Positions 17,061 to 25,639 of a stretch of DNA of 64,000 nt are shown piece by piece (the first letter of the stretch is position 1; each line of letters opens with the position of its first letter). Source of the stretch: Nocardia fusca NBRC 14340 (GTDB lineage Bacteria; Actinomycetota; Actinomycetes; Mycobacteriales; Mycobacteriaceae). The DNA is taken from contig NZ_BDCU01000030.1 of assembly GCF_001618425.1 (NCBI RefSeq), positions 186,001-250,000 on the forward strand. Reading direction: 5' to 3'. The position numbers and the translations under genes were made by a program. Below the pieces are notes generated by a model that was given only the letters and a program-made list of their open reading frames with translations, had not been told where the DNA came from and searched no databases.

Positions 17061-17251
17061 GTGTACCGGCGCGAGATACGGCTGGCGGACGCGGCGGTGG
17101 CCGAGCTCGGGCTCGACCACCGCTGTCCCATCCAGGCGGCACCGAATACAGCCTGTGCTGGGTGTATCTGCATCTCATCGAGGAATTTGCCCGCCACAAC
17201 GGACGCGCGGACCTGCTCCGCGAACGGATCGACGGGCGTACCGGGGACTGA
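17061..17251 (+). pseudogene. DUF664/DinB-family remnant with a frameshift
   Basis: Two frames together spell the C-terminal half of a DUF664 (DinB-like, probable mycothiol-dependent) protein: [18 protein letters not shown] from 17064, then after a one-base shift in the run near 17120-17130, [20 protein letters not shown] and [16 protein letters not shown] to the stop at 17249. The conserved ARHNG-HADLLRE block is present (with R for H). About 100 N-terminal residues are missing and no start codon suits. It is a dead gene 9 bp after the dehydrogenase stop. Confidence 0.75.
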
Positions 17252-17263
17252 GCCGCGCCGGTA

Positions 17264-19021
17264 TCAGGCGGGGCTTCCGGCCGCGCGCAGCACCGCCGCC
17301 ACCCCGGCCGATTCCACCGAATCGCCGTGCGCACAGGACCATCCGGTCTGCCCGCCGCGCCGGTACTCGAGGTAGGCGATCGCATGACCGGCGACGGGGT
17401 GCCCGGTCAGGCTCAATACTTCGACCTCCCGCCCGGCCGCCGCGAGGGCCGCGACCACCGCGGCCAACCGGTCGGCACCCACGTGCTCGCTGTCGTGGGC
17501 CCGCCCGCCGACCACCAGACCGACCGCGACGGTCTGCGCACCGTCCGCACCCGCCACGCGCAGATCCTTCAGTTGCACATCCGGAGGCTCGGCGGCATCG
17601 ATATAAGCCTGGTCGAACAGGGCGCGCAGCTCGGCGGCGCTCACCTCGCCCCCGGTGCCGTCGGCATGGCCCTGTACCCGGCCGGCGAAATCGATCTGCA
17701 GCCGGCGCGGCAGGTCCAGCCCGTGTTCGGTGGCGAGCAGATAGGCGATACCGCCTTTACCGGACTGCGAGTTGACCCGGACCACGGCGTCGTAATTGCG
17801 ACCGATATCGGCCGGATCGATGGGCAGATACGGTACCCGCCATTCGATCTCGCGTTCGGGGCGTCCGGTAGCGGCCGCCCGGGCCCGGTGCTCGGCGAAA
17901 CCCTTCTTGATGGCGTCCTGGTGCGTACCGGAGAACGCGGTGTGCACCAGATCGCCCACATAGGGGTGGCGCGGGTGGACCGGCAGCCGGGTGCAGTACT
18001 CGACCGTCCGGCGGATCTCGTCGATATCGGAGAAATCGATCATGGGGTCCACGCCCTGGGCATGCAGATTCAACGCGAGCGTGGCGATATCGACATTGCC
18101 GGTGCGCTCACCGTTGCCGAACACACACCCTTCCACCCGCTGCGCGCCGGCCAGCACCGCCAGTTCGGCACAGGCGACGCCGGTACCGCGATCGTTGTGC
18201 GGGTGCACCGACAGGATCACGCTGTCGCGGCGGGCGAGCGAGCGGTGCATGTACTCGATCTGGTCGGCGTACACATTGGGTGTCGCGATCTCCACGGTGG
18301 CCGGCAGATTCAGGGTCACCGGCCGCTGCGGGGTGGCCTGCCACAGGTCGGTGACGCTGTCGCAGATCTCGAGCACATATCCGGGTTCGGTCTGGTTGAA
18401 CACCTCCGGGGAGAACTGGAATCGCGCGCGGGGCAGGTCGGCGGCGAATTCGAGCACGTCCCGGGCCCCGGCCAGGATCAGCTCGCGGACGGCACGAGCG
18501 TCCTTGCCGAGCACGGTGTCGCGCCACATCGGCGCGGTGGCGGTGTACAGGTGGATCACCACCTCGTTGTCCATCCCGCGTACCGAGTCGACGGTGCGCG
18601 CGATGAGATCGCGCCGGGCGGGAGTGAACACCACCGGGGTCACATCCGGCGGGACCGCGCCGGTATCGGCGAGCATCCGAACGAAATCGAAATCGGCCTT
18701 GGAGGCCGATGGATAGCCGACCTCGATCTCCTTGTAGCCCATGGCGACGAGCATCGTGAAGAACCGCATCTTGCGTTCCGGGTCCATCGGCTCGGCCAAG
18801 GCCTGATTACCGTCGCGCAGGTCCACCGGGACCCACAGCGGCGCGCGCTCGATCCGGGCCTGCGGCCAGCGGCGTTCGGTGACGGGTACGTCCACCCGGT
18901 CGTAGATGTCGCGGTACCGATACGAGGGCAGCTGGGAGTGCCGCTGCCGGTACCACTCCGGCGCGTCGCCGGGAACCGGTCCGGCGGGGGTGTCGATGGT
19001 GGGGTGGGTCTGTGTGGTCAT
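17264..19021 (-). CDS. leuA: 2-isopropylmalate synthase
   Basis: A 585-residue LeuA of the actinobacterial type. VDLRDGNQAL and EIEVGYPSASKADF form the front of the TIM barrel with the metal-binding Asp; HPHNDRGTG supplies the metal-binding His pair, and EGCVFGNGERTGN follows. Residues ~430-585 are the C-terminal regulatory domain through which leucine inhibits the enzyme. It condenses acetyl-CoA with 2-oxoisovalerate in the first committed step of leucine synthesis. A 14-codon Leu-rich leader ORF lies 85 nt upstream and probably controls it by translation-coupled attenuation. Confidence 0.97.
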   Translation of the reverse strand: MTTQTHPTIDTPAGPVPGDAPEWYRQRHSQLPSYRYRDIYDRVDVPVTERRWPQARIERAPLWVPVDLRDGNQALAEPMDPERKMRFFTMLVAMGYKEIEVGYPSASKADFDFVRMLADTGAVPPDVTPVVFTPARRDLIARTVDSVRGMDNEVVIHLYTATAPMWRDTVLGKDARAVRELILAGARDVLEFAADLPRARFQFSPEVFNQTEPGYVLEICDSVTDLWQATPQRPVTLNLPATVEIATPNVYADQIEYMHRSLARRDSVILSVHPHNDRGTGVACAELAVLAGAQRVEGCVFGNGERTGNVDIATLALNLHAQGVDPMIDFSDIDEIRRTVEYCTRLPVHPRHPYVGDLVHTAFSGTHQDAIKKGFAEHRARAAATGRPEREIEWRVPYLPIDPADIGRNYDAVVRVNSQSGKGGIAYLLATEHGLDLPRRLQIDFAGRVQGHADGTGGEVSAAELRALFDQAYIDAAEPPDVQLKDLRVAGADGAQTVAVGLVVGGRAHDSEHVGADRLAAVVAALAAAGREVEVLSLTGHPVAGHAIAYLEYRRGGQTGWSCAHGDSVESAGVAAVLRAAGSPA

Positions 19022-19106
19022 GGGGGTTCCCCGGTCTTCCTGTGCGTACGGCCGTTCCGTGACGGTGACCGGCCGACGACAACCCCACGGCGGGGTGGCC
19101 GATCGT

Positions 19107-19151
19107 TCAGGCCCCGCAGTGGCGGTCGAGGAGAAGCTCCGGGTGCGACAT
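19107..19151 (-). CDS. leuA leader peptide (14 residues, three adjacent Leu codons)
   Basis: The frame reads MSHPELLLDRHCGA and ends in TGA. Three successive Leu codons (CTT CTC CTC) sit mid-peptide, so ribosome stalling when leucine is scarce could change folding of the following RNA. Just downstream, CCACCCCGCCGTGGGG can form a hairpin. The ATG lies 7 nt after a TACAGT -10 box, so the mRNA may start with the leader itself. Conserved leuA leader elements in Actinobacteria (LEU element) are described in the literature; membership is inferred. Confidence 0.65.
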   Translation of the reverse strand: MSHPELLLDRHCGA

Positions 19152-19158
19152 GTGGCAG

Positions 19159-19164
19159 ACTGTA
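19159..19164 (-). promoter_or_regulatory. -10 box for the leuA leader transcript
   Basis: TACAGT on the minus strand, 7 nt before the leader ATG at 19151. It lies inside the 45-bp spacer to the divergent GntR gene, so the two promoters must overlap. Confidence 0.45.
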
Positions 19165-19196
19165 CACGACTCCTCAGACAAGTAGCGAGGTTCGAT

Positions 19197-19868
19197 ATGG
19201 TTTCCCAGGTACGACGGCACCCGCTGGCCGAACAGACGGCCGATCTGCTGCTGGCGCGCATCCGGGCCGGCGAGTGGCCGCTCGGCCACCGGCTGCCCGG
19301 CGAGACCACCCTCGCGGCCCAGCTCGGAGTGGGACGTTCGACGCTGCGCGAGGCGATTCGCGAACTCGCCGGACGCGGGGTGCTCGCCAGCCGGCAGGGC
19401 GCCGGTGTTTTCGTCACCGCCCTGGATATCGCCGAGGACTGGGATATCGTCGTGCGGCGCGCGACCATCGCCGCGGTGGTGGAAGCCCGGATGGCCATCG
19501 AGACCGAGGCCGCCGCCCTGGCCGCCCACCGGCGCACCCCCGCCGATCTGCGGACGATCCGCCGCACCCTGACCGGCCGCGCGGCACCGGGCCTCTCGGT
19601 CCCCGAGTACGTCGATGCCGATACGGCCTTCCACCGCGCCGTGATCGTGGCCGCGCACAACGACATACTGATCCAGCTGTTCGATACCTTCCTGCCCCGG
19701 CTGCGGATCGCGATGATCGATATGCTGCACATCCGCCCGCTGCCCTCCCCACCCGCCGACCACGCGGCGCACGAGCAGCTCGCCGCAGCCATCGCCGCCC
19801 GCGACCCGGACGCCGCGGCCGCACTCAGCCGGGATCATCTGCGCGCCATCAAGGAGGCCTTCTCGTGA
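19197..19868 (+). CDS. GntR family regulator (FadR-type)
   Basis: A 223-residue regulator. The N-terminal winged helix-turn-helix (~10-75) contains LAAQLGVGRSTLREAIREL and the wing ASRQGAGVFV; residues ~85-215 form an all-helical FCD ligand domain with the metal-binding His/Asp pattern (DADTAFHRAVIVAAHN, later HEQL). It starts 45 bp from the leuA leader on the opposite strand and its stop overlaps the ABC ATPase start by 4 nt, so it probably controls itself and that ATPase. Its ligand is unknown. Confidence 0.9.
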   Translation: MVSQVRRHPLAEQTADLLLARIRAGEWPLGHRLPGETTLAAQLGVGRSTLREAIRELAGRGVLASRQGAGVFVTALDIAEDWDIVVRRATIAAVVEARMAIETEAAALAAHRRTPADLRTIRRTLTGRAAPGLSVPEYVDADTAFHRAVIVAAHNDILIQLFDTFLPRLRIAMIDMLHIRPLPSPPADHAAHEQLAAAIAARDPDAAAALSRDHLRAIKEAFS

Positions 19869-20710
19869 CCACACCCGTTCTGGAGCTGACCGACGTCACC
19901 TTCCGGCGCGACGGCAACCAGATCATCGACGGCATCTCGCTGACGGTGCGCGCCGGTGAGCACTGGGCCCTGCTGGGCCCCAACGGTGCGGGCAAGAGCA
20001 CGCTGCTGGGTTTCTGCGGCGCCGTGACCCACCCGACCACCGGCGCCGTCCGGGTGCTCGGCGAGCAGCTCGGCCGGGTAGAACTGCAGCGGCTGCGGCG
20101 CTCGATCGGACATGTCGACCCACGGCATCCGCTGCGCTCACCGCTGCCGGTGCGCGATGTGGTGCTGACCGGACTCACCGGGACGGTGGACACCCCGCTG
20201 CGCTGGACACCGACCGCCACCCAGATCGCGGCGGCGACGGAGGCACTCGACGCGGTGGGAATGGCCGCGAAAGCCGAACGTTCCTGGTTCACCCTCTCCC
20301 AAGGAGAACGTGGACGGACCCTCATCGCTCGCGCGCTGATCACCGCACCGCGCCTGCTGCTGCTCGACGAACCGACCACCGGACTGGATGTGGCCGCCCG
20401 GGAACAGTTGCTGCACACGATCGACGCACTGGACCGGACCTACCCCGAACTCGCCTCCGTCCTGGTGACCCACCATCTCGAGGAATTGCCGACGACGACC
20501 GGCCATGCGCTGCTGATCGCGGACGGGCGGACGGTCGCGGCGGGCCCGGCGGCCGAAACCATCACCACCGCAAACATTTCCGTGGCGTTCGATCATCCGG
20601 TGCAGGTCACCCGGGAGGGCGGCCGGTGGTCGGCGCGGTCCCCGCTGGCCCGGCCGGCCCGACCCGCTCTACACTCGAAACCCCACGACCAGGTCGTCCA
20701 CCGTTTTTAG
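19865..20710 (+). CDS. ABC transporter ATP-binding protein, stand-alone
   Basis: A 281-residue single ATPase domain. Walker A is GPNGAGKST (~39-47), the signature is LSQGERGRT, Walker B RLLLLDEPTTGLD and the switch His is in VTHHLEE. The sequence resembles the ModF/YlmA-like group of ATPases. No permease is adjacent, so the partner is elsewhere or the protein has a non-transport role. The GTG overlaps the GntR stop (GTGA), with AAGGAGG upstream, so the pair is coupled. The last ~30 residues are basic and not conserved. Confidence 0.88.
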   Translation: MTTPVLELTDVTFRRDGNQIIDGISLTVRAGEHWALLGPNGAGKSTLLGFCGAVTHPTTGAVRVLGEQLGRVELQRLRRSIGHVDPRHPLRSPLPVRDVVLTGLTGTVDTPLRWTPTATQIAAATEALDAVGMAAKAERSWFTLSQGERGRTLIARALITAPRLLLLDEPTTGLDVAAREQLLHTIDALDRTYPELASVLVTHHLEELPTTTGHALLIADGRTVAAGPAAETITTANISVAFDHPVQVTREGGRWSARSPLARPARPALHSKPHDQVVHRF

Positions 20711-20729
20711 ATACACGAACCAATGTGTG

Positions 20730-20735
20730 TACCAT
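20730..20735 (+). promoter_or_regulatory. -10 box of a leaderless TetR promoter
   Basis: TACCAT precedes the GTG at 20742 by 6 nt. Upstream, TACAC (20712-20716) and GTGTA (20727-20731) form an imperfectly spaced inverted repeat that could be the autoregulatory site. Confidence 0.4.
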
Positions 20736-20741
20736 AACGTG

Positions 20742-21347
20742 GTGACCACCGCGAGCCGCACTTCCAGACCGCCCGGCCGCCCGGCCTCGGCCACCCGCGA
20801 AGAAGTAGTAGCACTGGCCCGGCAGGCTTTCCTCGCCGGGGAACGGGTCGATATCCAGTCGATCGCCGCCCAGCTCAAACTGAGCCGCGCCTCCATCTAC
20901 CGCTGGTTCGGTTCCCGCGACGGCGTGCTCGGCGCCGTGCTGGCCGGGGAATTCGAATCCCTCATCGAACGCGCGGACGCCCGCCGGCGCGAATCGGGCG
21001 CCCGGCGCATCCTCAGCGTGCTCGACCGGGTCAACCGCTGGATGGCCGGCAACGAACCGTTCCGCCAGTACTTCGAGAACGAGCCGCTGGCGGGCCTGCG
21101 CATCCTCACCTCGAGCGACGGCCCGGTCCAGCCGCGCATCCTCGTCGCGGTGGAACAACTCATCACCCGGGCCGAGGAGCAGGACGGCTACACACCCCAG
21201 CTGGAACGGTCGCTGCTCGCCTACTCGCTGGTGCGCCTGGGCGAGGCATTCCTCTACCAGGACAACGTGACCGGGCTGCGCGGTGATGTGGACCGGTTGC
21301 ACCAGGTACAGACGGCCCTGCTGGGTATCGATCCCCCCGGCAACTGA
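20742..21347 (+). CDS. TetR family regulator (QsdR-like)
   Basis: A 201-residue repressor with the DNA-binding helices at ~15-60 (IAAQLKLSRASIYRWFGSRD) and a C-terminal domain of the QsdR type (NEPFRQYFENEPLAGLRILTS, SYSLVRLGEAFLY). I chose the GTG at 20742, which lies 6 nt after a TACCAT -10 box; in-frame GTGs at 20727 and 20739 are alternatives. The MocA-like gene follows after 20 bp in the same direction, so the two may form an operon at the edge of the molybdenum enzyme locus. Confidence 0.85.
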   Translation: MTTASRTSRPPGRPASATREEVVALARQAFLAGERVDIQSIAAQLKLSRASIYRWFGSRDGVLGAVLAGEFESLIERADARRRESGARRILSVLDRVNRWMAGNEPFRQYFENEPLAGLRILTSSDGPVQPRILVAVEQLITRAEEQDGYTPQLERSLLAYSLVRLGEAFLYQDNVTGLRGDVDRLHQVQTALLGIDPPGN

Positions 21348-21367
21348 TCATCGGCGAGGATCACGGC

Positions 21368-21928
21368 ATGGATCACGCAGCCGCTCGAATCGACGCCGCG
21401 GGACTGGTACTCGCCGCGGGCGCCGGCCGGCGTTTCGGAAAGCCCAAGGCCGAGGTGCTCTTCGAGGGCGAACGGCTGGTCGACCGGGCCGTGCGCCTGT
21501 TGCGCGACGGGGGTTGCGCCCGGGTGATCGTGGTGTCCGGCGCGGTGGAGTTGCGGGTGCGCGAAGCCACGGTGGTGCATAATCCGCGGTGGGCGAGCGG
21601 GATGGGCTCCTCGCTGACCACCGGCCTGGCGGCAGTCCACGACACGGCGGCCGTGGTCGTCCCCGTCGATATGCCGTGGCTCGGCGCCGAAGCGGTCCGC
21701 CGGTTGCTCGCCTGCGGCGCCCGCCTGGCGACCGCCACCTACGACGGTCGTCCCGGACATCCGGTGCTGCTCGGTGCCGAATATTTCGCGGCGGTGGCGG
21801 CCGAAGCGGTCGGTGATACCGGCGCGCGAAGATTCCTGGCCGCCAATTCCGAACTGGTTCAGCGGGTGCCGTGCGACGGAACCGGCTCGCCCGACGACGT
21901 CGACACACCGCAGGATCTGGCGCGGTGA
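21368..21928 (+). CDS. MocA-like nucleotidyltransferase (molybdenum cofactor)
   Basis: A 186-residue NTP-transferase fold protein. LAAGAGRRFGKPK (14-26) is the nucleotide-binding loop, PVDMPWLGAEAV carries the metal-binding Asp, and the protein ends with the conserved DVDTPQDL. By family it adds CMP (MocA) or GMP (MobA-like) to molybdopterin; the neighbouring xanthine-oxidase-type enzyme favours the cytosine form. Its last 70 bp overlap the end of xdhC on the other strand. Confidence 0.82.
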   Translation: MDHAAARIDAAGLVLAAGAGRRFGKPKAEVLFEGERLVDRAVRLLRDGGCARVIVVSGAVELRVREATVVHNPRWASGMGSSLTTGLAAVHDTAAVVVPVDMPWLGAEAVRRLLACGARLATATYDGRPGHPVLLGAEYFAAVAAEAVGDTGARRFLAANSELVQRVPCDGTGSPDDVDTPQDLAR

Positions 21929-23025
21929 TCGTCGGTGGGCACCGAGTCGGATTCCCGCGGTCCCGGTGGGACGGTGTGGATCGGCCGCTGGGTGCCCGAC
22001 AGCGAGCGCGCCGACCCGCCGTGGCGTAGCGCGACGATCTCCGCGCCGATGGCCACGGCGGTCTCCTCCGGGGTCCGGCCGCCCAAGTGCAGCCCGATCG
22101 GGGACCGCAACCGTGCGAGCCGATCCTCGGTGACGCCGGCCGCGCGCAGATGGGCGCGCCGTTCGGCGTCGGCGCGGCGCGAGCCCATGGCGCCGATATA
22201 GGCGACCGGGTTCCCCAGCGCCTCGACCAGCACCGGAATATCGAACTTCGGGTCGTGGGTGAGCACGCACAGGACGGTCCGGGAATCCACCGCGGTGGCA
22301 CGAAGATAGCGGTGTGGCCAGTCGGTGACCACCTCGTCGGCCTCCGGTAGCCGGGCGCGATCAGCGAAGGCGGGCCGCCCCTCGCAGACCGTGACGTGAT
22401 AGCCCAGCAGTTTCCCGACCCGGCAGAGCGCGGCCGCGAAGATATTCGCGCCGAAGATGATCATCCGCGGGGGCGTGGTGAACACGGCGACGAAGATTTC
22501 CCGGTCGGCCGGGCCGCAACCGATCGTCCGCAGGTCGCTCGTGCCCCTGCGGAGTAGCGCGCGGGCCTGCTCCACCACCGGATCGGGCCAGACCCCGCCA
22601 TCGGTGATCACCGCCTCGGCGGTCACCGCCGCCAGTGCCGCGGTGGTCAGGTCGCGGACAAGCGCCACCGGCCGGGACGGGTCGAGCGCGGCCTCGACGA
22701 CCGGATACTGCGGGGGCGTGATCCGCTGCACGAAGACATCGAGTTCGCCCCCGCAGGTCAGACCGACCGCGAACGCGTCGGAGTCGCTGTAGCCGAAGGT
22801 CTGCCGCGCCGGCTCTCCCGTGGCCAGGACCTGCGTGCACAATTCGTACACCGCGCCTTCGACACAGCCTCCCGACAGACTGCCGCGCACCGCGCCCGCC
22901 CCGTCGACCGCCATCGCCGACCCCAGTGGCAGCGGCGCGCTCCCCCGGACCGCCACCACGGTCGCCACCGCGTAGGCGACCCCCTCGGCGTGCCATCGGA
23001 CCAGGTCCGCGGCCAGGTCGCGCAT
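21859..23025 (-). CDS. XdhC/CoxI family molybdenum-cofactor maturation protein
   Basis: A 388-residue two-domain XdhC protein. The N-terminal domain (~1-110) has the conserved AVRGSAPLPLGSAMAV and GSLSGGCVEGAVYE, with the Cys that helps in cofactor sulfuration; the C-terminal domain (~190-330) is a Rossmann fold (MIIFGANIFAAAL, later YIGAMGSRR). XdhC proteins bind and sulfurate molybdenum cofactor and insert it into xanthine-dehydrogenase-type enzymes. It is divergent from the hydroxylase operon. The last ~45 residues are low-complexity and overlap the MocA-like gene. Confidence 0.9.
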   Translation of the reverse strand: MRDLAADLVRWHAEGVAYAVATVVAVRGSAPLPLGSAMAVDGAGAVRGSLSGGCVEGAVYELCTQVLATGEPARQTFGYSDSDAFAVGLTCGGELDVFVQRITPPQYPVVEAALDPSRPVALVRDLTTAALAAVTAEAVITDGGVWPDPVVEQARALLRRGTSDLRTIGCGPADREIFVAVFTTPPRMIIFGANIFAAALCRVGKLLGYHVTVCEGRPAFADRARLPEADEVVTDWPHRYLRATAVDSRTVLCVLTHDPKFDIPVLVEALGNPVAYIGAMGSRRADAERRAHLRAAGVTEDRLARLRSPIGLHLGGRTPEETAVAIGAEIVALRHGGSARSLSGTQRPIHTVPPGPRESDSVPTDDHRARSCGVSTSSGEPVPSHGTR

Positions 23026-23140
23026 CGCTCCACCTCCGCACCGCAACGTTGCCGTAAACCAGGGACAACATGCGAGAATACCACTTCCGCAAATAGACAT
23101 TGCAATTCTTGAAGACGGCATATCCTGTATTGACACTGCC

Positions 23141-23180
23141 GGCGCGCCGATGCTAAACAAGTGCTCAGCATCGGCGTGCC
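23141..23180. promoter_or_regulatory. Long stem-loop between xdhC and the molybdenum hydroxylase operon
   Basis: CGCCGATGCT (23145-23154) and AGCATCGGCG (23167-23176) pair perfectly around 12 nt; four more outer pairs, one of them G-T, extend the stem to 14. It lies about 120 bp before the large-subunit start, so it is either an operator for a dimeric regulator or a leader RNA structure. Confidence 0.45.
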
Positions 23181-23302
23181 GAAACCCGGGCGCCCCTGTT
23201 GCCGGTGCCCGTGACATCCCGCGAACGGAGGAACGGCCGGATGGGTCGAATCAGGCTGTCTCGCAGCGCCCCACACCACATCCCGACGCGACGGAGCCGA
23301 CG

Positions 23303-25639
23303 ATGAGCACCACCGAGAAAACGACGGCCGTCGGCGCCCGGGTACCCCGGATCGAAGACCTGCGGCTGCTGACCGGCGCCGGAACATTCGTCGACGACAT
23401 CACCCGTCCCGGCATGGTGCACGCCTGCTTCGTCCGCAGCCCACTGCCCCGGGCCCGGATCACCGCGATCGACACCGCCGCAGCCGCCGCGCTCGAAGGG
23501 GTCGTCGCCGTCTACACCGCGGCGGATCTCAACCCGCGGGTCAGCGAGATCTCCTACGCCCTGGACACTCCCGGCTTCCCGGAGGTGCCCCGCCCGCCGC
23601 TGGCCGAGGGCGAGGTGCGCTTCGTCGGCGACCCGGTGGTGCTGGTCCTGGCGACCGACCGGTACATCGCCGAGGACGCCGCCGAACTGGTGATCGTCGA
23701 CTACGACCCGCTCGAACCCGTGGTCGACTACGAAACCGCCGCCACCGCAGGCGAACTCGTGCACGCCGAACATGCCGGTAATTCGGCCGGGGGCCTGGCC
23801 GGGCGCGCCCCCGCCGATCTGGCCGCCGTCATGGACGCCGCCCCGCACGTGGTCCGCCAGACCATCCATCAGCAGGCCTACGCGCCGGTCCCGCTGGAAA
23901 CCCGCGGCGTGGTGGCGGAATGGACCGCCCCCACCGGGGAGATGACGATCTGGATCTCCACCCAGTCACCGCACGAGGTGCGCGGCTTCTGCTCCCGGCT
24001 ACTCGGGATCGACGAGCACCGGGTCCGGGTCATCGTGCGTGATACCGGTGGCGGTTTCGGCCAGAAGGTGGCGCCGCAGCGCGAGGAGACCTGCGTGATG
24101 CTGGCCGCCCGCACCGTCCGGCACGCGGTGAAATGGATCGAGGACCGGCAGGAGAGCCTGATGGCGGCCGGTATGGCCCGCCACGAACACGGCGAGGTCG
24201 CCATGGCCTTCGACGAGGAGGGCCATATCCTCGCCGCCACCATCGAACACGTCCAGAACGTGGGGGCCTATCCGATTCCGTCGCCGCTCACCTCCTCGAT
24301 CGCGGTCGGCATGCTCTTCCCCGGGCCCTACCGGGTACCGGAAGCCGGTTTCAGCACCGCCTCCTACTACTCGAACACGGTGGGCCGGGTGGCCTATCGC
24401 GGTCCGTGGCAGTTCGAATCGGTCTCCCGGGAACTCCTGCTGGACACCGCCGCCCGCCGCCTCGGCCTGGATCCGGTCGAGTTGCGGCGCCGGAACATGC
24501 TCGGCCACAGCGAGATGCCGGTGGCCAACCCGAACGGGATGCCCTACTCCGACGCCTCACCGCGCGAGACCTTCGAGCAGGCGCTGCAGATCCTCGACTA
24601 CGACGCCTTCCGGGCCGAACAGGCCGCCGCCCGCGCCGAAGGCCGCTACCTCGGTGTCGGTACCTGCACCTATGTGGAACCCACCACGGGTGCCCCGCCG
24701 TTCCTGAGCACCGAGGGCGCCACCATCCGGATCGCGCCGACCGGCAAGGTGAACGTCTACCTGTCGGGCGGATCGGCCGGCAACAGCCTGGAGACCACCG
24801 CGATCCAGCTCACCGCGGACGCGCTCGGTATCGATATCGCCGAGGTGCAGACCATCCAGGGCGATACCGCCGTCGCCCCGCAGGGCGGCGGAACCAACGG
24901 CAGCCGCTCGGGTTCGATGGCGGCGGGCGCCATCCGGCAGACCGCGCAGGTACTGCGTGAACGGATCGTCGCGATCGCGGCGAAACAGCTCGGCGTCGCC
25001 GTCGAGGAGGTGGAGTTCGCCCACGGCCGGGCCGGTGTGCCGGATACGGAGAAGTCCCTGTCGCTGGCCGAAATCGCGCAGATCGCCTACTACCAGACCG
25101 AATTGCTGCCGCCCGGCGTACCGCCGGGGCTGGAGGCCACCGGCCGCCACCGCGCCGACCAGCTGATGATCTGGGCCAACGCCACCCATGTGTGCACCTG
25201 CGAGGTCGATATCGAGACCGGGCACGTCACCCTGCTGCGCTTTGTGGTCAGCGAGGACGTCGGGCCGATGATCAACCCGAATGTCGTGGAGGGCCAGATC
25301 TACGGCGGTACCGTCCAGGGCATCGGCGGCGCACTCTACGAGCACCTCGCCTACGACGACGACGGCAATCCCGTGGCCACCACATTCCTGGACTACCTAC
25401 TGCCCACCGCCACCGATGTGCCCGAGATCGAACTCGGGCACATCGAGACCCCGAGCAGCGGGCCGGGCGGGTTCAAGGGGGTCGGTGAGGGTGGCGCCAT
25501 CGGCTCGACGCCCGCGGTACTCAACGCCGTTGCCGACGCGCTGGCACCGTTCGGTGTCGAGATCGACCGGCTTCCCCTCTCCCCCGCCCGTATCGTCTCG
25601 ATGATCGAGGCGAGCGGCACATCGGAGGTCACCGCATGA
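23303..25639 (+). CDS. Molybdenum hydroxylase large subunit (xanthine dehydrogenase/CoxL family)
   Basis: A 778-residue molybdopterin-binding subunit. RDTGGGFGQK (~250) contacts the cofactor, the active-site loop reads AYRGPWQFE, and GVGEGGAIGSTPA near the end carries the catalytic Glu. The loop lacks the Cys of true form I CO dehydrogenase (AYxCSFR), so this is not a CO oxidiser of that type; it resembles form II and other uncharacterised actinobacterial hydroxylases. The reaction is probably hydroxylation of an N-heterocycle or aldehyde with water. The ATG follows GGAG by 7 nt; the next gene overlaps by 4 nt. Confidence 0.92.
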   Translation: MSTTEKTTAVGARVPRIEDLRLLTGAGTFVDDITRPGMVHACFVRSPLPRARITAIDTAAAAALEGVVAVYTAADLNPRVSEISYALDTPGFPEVPRPPLAEGEVRFVGDPVVLVLATDRYIAEDAAELVIVDYDPLEPVVDYETAATAGELVHAEHAGNSAGGLAGRAPADLAAVMDAAPHVVRQTIHQQAYAPVPLETRGVVAEWTAPTGEMTIWISTQSPHEVRGFCSRLLGIDEHRVRVIVRDTGGGFGQKVAPQREETCVMLAARTVRHAVKWIEDRQESLMAAGMARHEHGEVAMAFDEEGHILAATIEHVQNVGAYPIPSPLTSSIAVGMLFPGPYRVPEAGFSTASYYSNTVGRVAYRGPWQFESVSRELLLDTAARRLGLDPVELRRRNMLGHSEMPVANPNGMPYSDASPRETFEQALQILDYDAFRAEQAAARAEGRYLGVGTCTYVEPTTGAPPFLSTEGATIRIAPTGKVNVYLSGGSAGNSLETTAIQLTADALGIDIAEVQTIQGDTAVAPQGGGTNGSRSGSMAAGAIRQTAQVLRERIVAIAAKQLGVAVEEVEFAHGRAGVPDTEKSLSLAEIAQIAYYQTELLPPGVPPGLEATGRHRADQLMIWANATHVCTCEVDIETGHVTLLRFVVSEDVGPMINPNVVEGQIYGGTVQGIGGALYEHLAYDDDGNPVATTFLDYLLPTATDVPEIELGHIETPSSGPGGFKGVGEGGAIGSTPAVLNAVADALAPFGVEIDRLPLSPARIVSMIEASGTSEVTA

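Noticed and set aside
17327-20710. Open frame of more than 1100 codons running antisense to leuA and through the GntR gene into the ABC ATPase
   Set aside because: Only the last part is the real ATPase gene; the rest is an antisense artefact of GC-rich codon use, and a better start exists at 19865.
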